This document shows, one piece after another, positions 13,888 through 19,666 of a DNA stretch of 19,666 bases (positions within the stretch are counted from its first letter, which is position 1; each line of letters starts with the position of its first letter). The notes under the pieces were generated by a model. The model worked only from the letters and a program-made list of their open reading frames with translations. It did not search any database and was not told where the DNA came from. This DNA comes from Xanthobacteraceae bacterium. Lineage in GTDB: Bacteria > Pseudomonadota > Alphaproteobacteria > Rhizobiales > Xanthobacteraceae. Location of the stretch: NCBI GenBank assembly GCA_030040825.1, contig JASHSY010000381.1, positions 1-19,666 on the forward strand. The letters run 5' to 3'. Made by a program: the position numbers and the translations under genes.

Positions 13888-15598
13888 AGCACGCCTTCTC
13901 GACCGATCCGCCCGGGTGGGTAACGGCGCCGAGACGGGCCGATCCTACCTGCTGAGCGTATTTCCACAGATAACCAGAGGTGTATTCGCCGGCAGGCGGC
14001 TTCCATGCGCGCGCGCGGCTCTCGAGTTCGCCCGCCGTCAGCTTGACGTTCAACGACCCCTTCTCGGCATCGAGCTCGATGACGTCGCCGTCGCGCAAAA
14101 GCGCGATCGGCCCGCCCATGGCCGCTTCCGGTCCGATATGGGCGACGCAGAAGCCGCGGGTTGCGCCGGAGAAACGGCCGTCGGTGATCAGCGCGACCTT
14201 GTTACCCATGCCTTGGCCGTACAGCGCGGCCGTGGTCGAGAGCATCTCACGCATGCCGGGCCCGCCCTTCGGGCCTTCATAACGGATCACCAGCACGTCG
14301 CCTTCCTTGTACTTTTTATTTTTAACCGCCTCGAAACAGGCTTCTTCGCCGTCGAAGCAGCGCGCCGGTCCGGAGAATTTCAGGCCCTCCATGCCGGCGA
14401 CCTTTACGATCGCACCGTCAGGAGCGAGGTTGCCCTTGAGGCCAATCACACCGCCGGTCGGCAGGATCGGCTTGTTGGCCGGACGAACCACGTCCTGGTC
14501 TTGGTTCCACTTCACCGATTTGAGGTTCTCGGCCAGGGTCCGACCGGTAACGGTCAGACAGTCGCCGTGCAGGAAGCCGTGGTCGAGCAAAGTTTTCAGC
14601 AAAAGCGGAATACCGCCAGCTTCAAACATATCTTTGGCGACATAGCGGCCGGACGGTTTCAAATCCGCGATATAGGGTGTTCTTTTGAAGACTTCGGCGA
14701 CATCGAAGAGATCAAAATCGATGCCGCACTCGTTGGCGATGGCCGGCAGATGCAATGCCGCGTTGGTTGAGCCGCCGGTGGCGGCAACGACGGCCGCGGC
14801 GTTCTCCAGCGCTTTGCGGGTGACGATGTCGCGCGGGCGGATATTTTTGACGATCAAATCGACGATCATCTCGCCTGCCAGCATGCAGAATTTGTCCCGG
14901 ATTTCGTAGGGCGCCGGTGCTCCCGCCGAATAGGGCAGCGCAAGCCCCATCGCTTCCGAGACGGTGGCCATTGTGTTGGCGGTGAATTGCGCGCCGCAGG
15001 CGCCGGCCGACGGACATGCATGTTGCTCGAGAACGTCGAGGTCGGCATCAGACATGGCGCCGACCGAATGCCGGCCAACGGCCTCGTACACGTCCTGAAT
15101 GGTGACCGGCTTGCCTTTGAACGTACCTGGCAGGATGGAGCCGCCGTAGATGAAAATCGAAGGCACATTAAGCCGGCACATCGCCATCATCATACCGGGC
15201 TGGGATTTGTCGCAGCCGGCGACGCCGATCAGCGCGTCGTAGGAATGACCGCGCACCGTCAACTCGATGGAATCGGCGATCACTTCACGCGACGGCAATG
15301 AGGACCGCATGCCGGCATGGCCCATGGCAATACCGTCGGTCACGGTGATGGTGCAGAATTCGCGCGCCGTAGCGCCGCCGGCGGCCACGCCTTGCTTGAC
15401 TGCCTGAGCTTGACGCATCAGTGCGATATTGCAGGGGGCGGCTTCGTTCCAGCAGGTGGCGACACCAACGAAAGGCTGATGAATTTGCTCCTTGGTCAGC
15501 CCCATCGCGTAATAGAAAGCACGGTGCGGCGCGCGTTCAGCGCCTTCGGTCGCGTGGCGGCTCGGGAGCCTCAGTTTGAGATCAGTCTTCGCATCCAT
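13874..15598 (-). CDS. ilvD: Dihydroxy-acid dehydratase
   Basis: Fe-S dehydratase of isoleucine/valine (and pantothenate precursor) biosynthesis, converting 2,3-dihydroxy acids to 2-keto acids. The 574-aa protein has the cluster-ligand motifs CWNEAAPCN (Cys56), GVAGCDKSQPG (Cys129) and ACPSAGACGAQFTANTM (Cys195/Cys201). Later blocks include GRFSGATRGFCVAHIGPEA, and it ends in GGSVEKACYADI. The NEAAPCN form points to true DHAD rather than the sugar-acid dehydratases of the same superfamily. The start is ATG at 15596-15598 (MDAKTDLKLRLPSRH). It is the first gene of an ilvD-exoR pair, divergent from mpg across a 280-nt spacer that holds a plausible promoter and a small hairpin near the start codon. 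Confidence 0.95.
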   Translation of the reverse strand: MDAKTDLKLRLPSRHATEGAERAPHRAFYYAMGLTKEQIHQPFVGVATCWNEAAPCNIALMRQAQAVKQGVAAGGATAREFCTITVTDGIAMGHAGMRSSLPSREVIADSIELTVRGHSYDALIGVAGCDKSQPGMMMAMCRLNVPSIFIYGGSILPGTFKGKPVTIQDVYEAVGRHSVGAMSDADLDVLEQHACPSAGACGAQFTANTMATVSEAMGLALPYSAGAPAPYEIRDKFCMLAGEMIVDLIVKNIRPRDIVTRKALENAAAVVAATGGSTNAALHLPAIANECGIDFDLFDVAEVFKRTPYIADLKPSGRYVAKDMFEAGGIPLLLKTLLDHGFLHGDCLTVTGRTLAENLKSVKWNQDQDVVRPANKPILPTGGVIGLKGNLAPDGAIVKVAGMEGLKFSGPARCFDGEEACFEAVKNKKYKEGDVLVIRYEGPKGGPGMREMLSTTAALYGQGMGNKVALITDGRFSGATRGFCVAHIGPEAAMGGPIALLRDGDVIELDAEKGSLNVKLTAGELESRARAWKPPAGEYTSGYLWKYAQQVGSARLGAVTHPGGSVEKACYADI

Positions 15599-15608
15599 CG
15601 AACTCTAC

Positions 15609-15623
15609 GGGCCAAACCGGCCC
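15609..15623 (-). other. Small GC hairpin in the ilvD leader
   Basis: On the transcript strand GGGCC-GGTTT-GGCCC forms a 5-bp all-GC stem with a 5-nt loop, ending about ten nt before the ilvD ATG. It would lie at or beside the ribosome-binding site, where only a weak TAGAG is seen. A role in translation control is possible but untested; it may be incidental in G+C-rich DNA. Confidence 0.35.
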
Positions 15624-15747
15624 CCTCGCCCCCAACACTTCGCCCAAGGCGGCAGCCTCGGAAATCGAATGCACCGCAACGGTTTGTCGGACCGTCCGTC
15701 CGTCGCCGTGACCGATGTCGAAAAATCCTATGGCCAAAAAGCGGCAC

Positions 15748-15776
15748 TTTAGACGGGTGCACCGCGGTAGGATCAA
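15748..15776 (-). promoter_or_regulatory. Candidate promoter of ilvD-exoR
   Basis: The minus strand reads TTGATC (15776-15771), 17 nt, then TCTAAA (15753-15748); each hexamer matches the sigma-70 consensus at 4 of 6 positions with ideal spacing. It predicts a start near 15741 and a leader of about 140 nt before ilvD. I see no branched-chain-rich leader peptide in that leader. Confidence 0.4.
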
Positions 15777-15810
15777 ATGTTCCACGCGTGTTGCCGTAGA
15801 GCCACAGATT

Positions 15811-15826
15811 CAGTCGCCGGCGACTG
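15811..15826. promoter_or_regulatory. Perfect 16-bp palindrome between ilvD and mpg
   Basis: CAGTCGCCGGCGACTG is its own reverse complement with no spacer. This shape suits a dimeric DNA-binding protein rather than an RNA hairpin. It lies about 35 nt upstream of the candidate ilvD -35 box and 52 nt upstream of the mpg ATG, so it could serve either divergent gene. The binding protein is unknown. The remainder of the 280-nt spacer contains a CCGT triple repeat (15692-15703) and no convincing gene. Confidence 0.45.
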
Positions 15827-15837
15827 CTCGGTTAACT

Positions 15838-15854
15838 CCTGATTTACCATCAGG
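15838..15854 (+). other. Short hairpin upstream of mpg
   Basis: CCTGAT-TTACC-ATCAGG is a perfect 6-bp stem with a 5-nt loop, 24 nt before the mpg ATG. There is no T-run, so it is not a terminator. It might shape the mpg leader. Confidence 0.4.
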
Positions 15855-15878
15855 GTGCCAGCCTGCGACCATGCATCC

Positions 15879-16454
15879 ATGCAGAAACGGCTGAGCCGAA
15901 GCTTCTTTCGACGAAGCGTGCATCAGGTCGCCCCCGATCTGATCGGTGCGACGCTGTTATTTGACGGCATCGGCGGCCGGATCGTCGAGGTCGAGGCCTA
16001 CCATCATACCGACCCGGCGGCACACAGCTATCGCGGGCCGACCGAGCGCAACGTGGTGATGTTCGGCCCACCCGGCTACGTCTACGTCTATCGCTCCTAC
16101 GGGATTCACTGGTGCGTTAACTTGGTCTGTGAGCCGGCCGGCTCAGCCAGCGCCGTGCTTTTACGGGCGATTGAGCCGACCGCCGGGCTGGCCACCATGC
16201 GCCGACGGCGGGGCTTGGCGGACGAGCGGCTCCTTTGCGCCGGCCCAGGAAGGCTATGTGAGGCTTTAGGTATCACCCGGAAGCAGAATGGCTTTGCGCT
16301 GGATGCCCCGCCCTTCGCGCTGTTCGGCCGCCAAGGCACAGTCGAAGTCGTCGCCGGCCCGCGCATCGGCATCACCAAAGCCGCCGACAAACCTTGGCGT
16401 TATGGGCTGAAAGGGTCGCCCTTCCTCAGCAAGAAATTCAGCTCGCCAGCCTGA
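15879..16454 (+). CDS. mpg: DNA-3-methyladenine glycosylase (AAG/Mpg family)
   Basis: Base-excision repair enzyme that removes alkylated purines such as 3-methyladenine and hypoxanthine. The 191-aa protein matches the AAG fold: FFRRSVHQVAPDLIGATLL at the N-terminus, then RIVEVEAYHHTDPAAHSYRG containing the catalytic Glu39, the Tyr41 lesion-contact residue and His49. NVVMFGPPGYVYVYRSYGIHWCVN and VLLRAIEPTAG follow. The C-terminal GPRIGITKAADKPWRYGLKG is typical. The ATG at 15879 is preferred; an in-frame GTG at 15855 would add eight residues directly after a hairpin. It is divergent from ilvD, and its last 17 nt overlap the convergent epimerase gene. Confidence 0.95.
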   Translation: MQKRLSRSFFRRSVHQVAPDLIGATLLFDGIGGRIVEVEAYHHTDPAAHSYRGPTERNVVMFGPPGYVYVYRSYGIHWCVNLVCEPAGSASAVLLRAIEPTAGLATMRRRRGLADERLLCAGPGRLCEALGITRKQNGFALDAPPFALFGRQGTVEVVAGPRIGITKAADKPWRYGLKGSPFLSKKFSSPA

Positions 16455-17163
16455 AGGCCGGATCGAAACCAAGCTCCCTGCGTGCCTTGTCGATTGTTAC
16501 CGCGCCGTCGTCCTCGGCGATGTTGTACACGCCCGGCGCTCCCCGTGTAACGGCAAGCAGCGCAGCTTGCGCCGCAGCATCGACATGCAGAGGCGCGCGA
16601 GCGTTCGGCGTATTCCAAGTCCCGGGGCCGTAGAGCCGCCCGTAGCGTAGAACAATCCCCTCGAACGTAGGGGTGTTCAGGACAATATCTTCGAGCGCGA
16701 GGACGCCGCGCGTACTGACGGCGCCCGGAGCGTCGGGCTCGGCCGAGGCCAGCGGATCGGCTTCGGCATGCGGCTCCGGCCCCGGCGCGTAGGCAAAAGC
16801 GATGCTTTGGGCGATCAGCCTTTTGGCACCGGCTGTGTGCGTTGCGACGGCCAGATTTGCGGTACCCTCCATGCGCAGACGGGCATTGCGGGCAAGTGCC
16901 TCCGCAAGTCCCGCCGGATCGAGCACGTCGGGCAAATCGGTGAGCTGATGGATGACGATCTCGGGACGCGCGGCGACCACTGCTTTGAGCAACGCTTTGG
17001 CGTCGAAAACATCGACGACCACCGGCGTAACGCCGAGAGCCTTGAGGTCGTCCGCTCGCGCAGCCGACCGCGTCGTACCGGTGACGACATGTCCAGCGGC
17101 AATGAGCAACGGCGTCAGCCGGCGCCCAATCGACCCGCTCGCTCCGGCAAGAAAAATCCGCAC
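16438..17163 (-). CDS. NAD-dependent epimerase/dehydratase-like SDR protein
   Basis: Atypical extended short-chain dehydrogenase of unknown substrate. The nucleotide-binding Rossmann signature GASGSIGRR (residues 7-15) follows the first beta strand, TTRSAARADDLKALG is typical of the second, and VLRYGRLYGPGTW and GVYNIAEDDGAVTI are conserved distal blocks. The usual catalytic YxxxK is not visible: the aligned stretch reads STRGVLALEDIVL. The start is uncertain. GTG at 17161-17163 begins exactly at the family start and gives 241 aa. An ATG at 17226 gives a 262-aa form with an extra N-terminus that does not look like the family. A short leader ORF ends one nt before the GTG, which suggests coupled translation. 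The gene follows the MFS gene in the same direction and overlaps mpg at the 3' end. Confidence 0.78.
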   Translation of the reverse strand: MRIFLAGASGSIGRRLTPLLIAAGHVVTGTTRSAARADDLKALGVTPVVVDVFDAKALLKAVVAARPEIVIHQLTDLPDVLDPAGLAEALARNARLRMEGTANLAVATHTAGAKRLIAQSIAFAYAPGPEPHAEADPLASAEPDAPGAVSTRGVLALEDIVLNTPTFEGIVLRYGRLYGPGTWNTPNARAPLHVDAAAQAALLAVTRGAPGVYNIAEDDGAVTIDKARRELGFDPAFRLAS

Positions 17164-17164
17164 G

Positions 17165-17230
17165 CTAAACTCGCGGTGATACTGGGGCGATCGACACGCA
17201 ACCTCCGGGCCGGCTGTTGAAGTCATGCAT
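17165..17230 (-). CDS. Possible 21-residue leader peptide before the epimerase gene
   Basis: A short frame starts at ATG 17228-17230, reads MHDFNSRPGGCVSIAPVSPR plus Val, and stops with TAG at 17165-17167, one nt before the epimerase GTG. It has the best ribosome-binding site in this junction: GGGGAGG at 17239-17245, inside the end of the MFS gene, eight nt from the ATG. The competing long epimerase start (ATG 17226) is 12 nt away. The stop/start arrangement is that of a translationally coupled leader. I do not recognise the peptide. Confidence 0.4.
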   Translation of the reverse strand: MHDFNSRPGGCVSIAPVSPRV

Positions 17231-17233
17231 GGG

Positions 17234-18409
17234 TTAAGCCTCCCCGGCGGCACCAACTTTGCGATCGAAGCTTAGCGTCGGCGCCAGCACGATCAACGGC
17301 AATGCCGACAATGCGATCGGCAGGAAGGCCGCGCGTTCCACGCCGGTGAGATCCCAGGCGACGCCGCCAACGACGGCGACCGCCATGGCGCTCGCGTAGC
17401 TGACTGTGAACATCGCCGCCGACACCCGTGCCACCTCGCCCGACGCGCTCAATAATGGCGGCAATGTCAGACCCAGCACGAAGGCCGCGCCGATGGCAAA
17501 GCCGAAGATCGCGGTCGTCGCCACGGTCAGCGCATTAGCAGTGACCATCATGATCGCGATGCATCCGATGCTGACGAGTCCCGTGACCACGAAAGGCCAC
17601 ACCCGGCGCTCGAGATGCCGTGCCAACCCGATCAGCAATACAGACGCGGGAAGCTGTCCGGCATTGAGTGCCGTCAGCGCCGGATTAACAAGATCGGGAC
17701 GTCCGGCGCTGGTGAGATAGCCCGGCAGGAATGCGTTGCTGCCGTAATAGAGCGCGCTGGCGCCGGCAAAGATCACCGCCATGCGCAGAATCTCGCGCGT
17801 CGACCCGGCTGGCCACCAGCGGGACGTAGTGGCGGCGGGCGTGGTCGCGCGCGGCGCCATGACCATGAACAGCAGCGCAATGGCAGCGATCGGGATCGCC
17901 CACAATACAAATGTCGCACGCCAGCTGCCGCCGAGAAGCGGAAACAACAGCGGAAACAGCGCAACCGGCAGGATTTCGCCGACCAGCAATCCGTTGGTGA
18001 AGGTACCGGTCCCCAAACCGACGTGGCGCGGCAGCCATTGACCGACCAACGCCGGTAATGCCGGCTGTGTCACTGCCACGCCGACCCCCATCAACGCCGT
18101 CGCGGCGAGAAGTGTCAGCACGTCGGGCGCGATGCCGCGCAGCGCCGAGCCGATGGCTGTCAACATCAGACCGACCACCACGGCCGTCACCACGCCCACG
18201 CGCGCGACCAGGCGCGAGCCGGCAAGCGCCGCCGCGGCGAACAGAACGACCGGCAGGCCGGTCAGGATGCCGATGTCGGTGCCCGACAAATGCAATTCCG
18301 CGCGCAGCGCCGGAATGACTGGCGGCACGGCAAGGATCGACAACCGCAGCGCATTGCCGATGAGCCACAGCAAGATCAGCGGTATTGTCAGGGATTGCGA
18401 TTTCGACAC
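17234..18409 (-). CDS. MFS transporter, CynX/NimT-like
   Basis: Twelve-helix major facilitator permease of the inner membrane, 391 aa. Hydrophobic segments run the whole length with a polar central loop (about 190-210, MAPRATTPAATTSRWW). The opening (LILLWLIGNALRLSILAVPPVIPALRAELHLS), the block LTGLPVVLFAAAALAGSRLVARVG and the later ALPALVGQWLPRHVGLGTGTFTNGLLVGE resemble the cyanate/nitroimidazole (CynX/NimT) branch. The substrate cannot be told from sequence. The start is GTG at 18407-18409 with GGGAAG about five nt upstream. It begins 26 nt after valS and its 3' end carries the ribosome-binding site of the leader ORF, so valS, this gene and the epimerase may share a transcript. Confidence 0.87.
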   Translation of the reverse strand: MSKSQSLTIPLILLWLIGNALRLSILAVPPVIPALRAELHLSGTDIGILTGLPVVLFAAAALAGSRLVARVGVVTAVVVGLMLTAIGSALRGIAPDVLTLLAATALMGVGVAVTQPALPALVGQWLPRHVGLGTGTFTNGLLVGEILPVALFPLLFPLLGGSWRATFVLWAIPIAAIALLFMVMAPRATTPAATTSRWWPAGSTREILRMAVIFAGASALYYGSNAFLPGYLTSAGRPDLVNPALTALNAGQLPASVLLIGLARHLERRVWPFVVTGLVSIGCIAIMMVTANALTVATTAIFGFAIGAAFVLGLTLPPLLSASGEVARVSAAMFTVSYASAMAVAVVGGVAWDLTGVERAAFLPIALSALPLIVLAPTLSFDRKVGAAGEA

Positions 18410-18435
18410 AAAACTTCCCGGCAGGCGGCGCCAGT

Positions 18436-19666
<1,231 letters not shown>

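Noticed and set aside
13706..14770. 354-codon plus-strand open frame opposite ilvD and exoR
   Set aside because: It lies wholly antisense to ilvD and exoR, whose products match families end to end; its own translation has no recognisable domain and an R/H/G-rich shadow composition.
15582..15785. 67-codon minus-strand frame (GTG start) just upstream of ilvD
   Set aside because: It starts upstream of the candidate ilvD promoter, overlaps the ilvD start by 17 nt, has no clear ribosome-binding site and matches nothing I recognise. It is not attenuator-like, since branched-chain codons are not clustered near a terminator hairpin.

Overview
The window is G+C-rich, densely coding chromosomal DNA from an alphaproteobacterium, most likely a Rhizobiales member near the Bradyrhizobiaceae/Xanthobacteraceae. 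The evidence is the run tatABC-scpAB-nagZ-SPOR-argS-dgt, an ExoR-type Sel1 protein, an alphaproteobacterial form of TatC, frequent GTG starts, and an intergenic palindromic repeat of the kind common in Bradyrhizobium-like genomes. No rRNA, tRNA, CRISPR array, prophage or insertion sequence was seen. No intergenic stretch exceeds about 300 bases.

Region 1 (1-9901, all minus strand) is a long co-directional housekeeping block. In transcription order it holds dgt (dNTP hydrolysis), argS, a membrane-anchored SPOR cell-wall protein, nagZ (muropeptide recycling), scpA and scpB (condensin partners), tatA-tatB-tatC (Tat protein export) and the 5' part of serS, which runs off the left edge. Several junctions are tight: nagZ/scpA and tatB/tatC both overlap by ATGA, and scpA and scpB are 13 nt apart. 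An imperfect double-hairpin repeat sits just ahead of the serS start.

Region 2 (9902-13061, plus strand) starts at a short divergent promoter region and carries erpA (Fe-S insertion), xthA (exonuclease III) and a soluble chemoreceptor. That receptor joins an MCP signalling hairpin to a PilZ domain with both c-di-GMP-binding motifs intact, and then to a C-terminal putative sensor domain. It is the most interesting protein in the window.

Region 3 (13075-15598, minus strand) is ilvD (branched-chain amino acid synthesis) overlapping exoR by 14 nt. ExoR is the periplasmic repressor of the ExoS/ChvI exopolysaccharide and motility switch. It converges on the PilZ chemoreceptor with only 12 nt between stop codons.

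Region 4 (15599-19666) has a 280-nt divergent spacer with a perfect 16-bp palindrome and small hairpins, then mpg (3-methyladenine glycosylase, plus). It ends with the minus-strand run valS (3' part only), a CynX/NimT-like MFS transporter and an atypical SDR 'epimerase'. A 21-codon leader ORF with an excellent ribosome-binding site fills the gap before the epimerase and ends one base before its GTG start. The mpg and epimerase reading frames overlap tail to tail by 17 nt.

Nothing here looks like a wholly new defence or mobile system. The points worth following are the MCP-PilZ-sensor fusion, the leader peptide ahead of the epimerase, and the ilvD/mpg intergenic palindrome.
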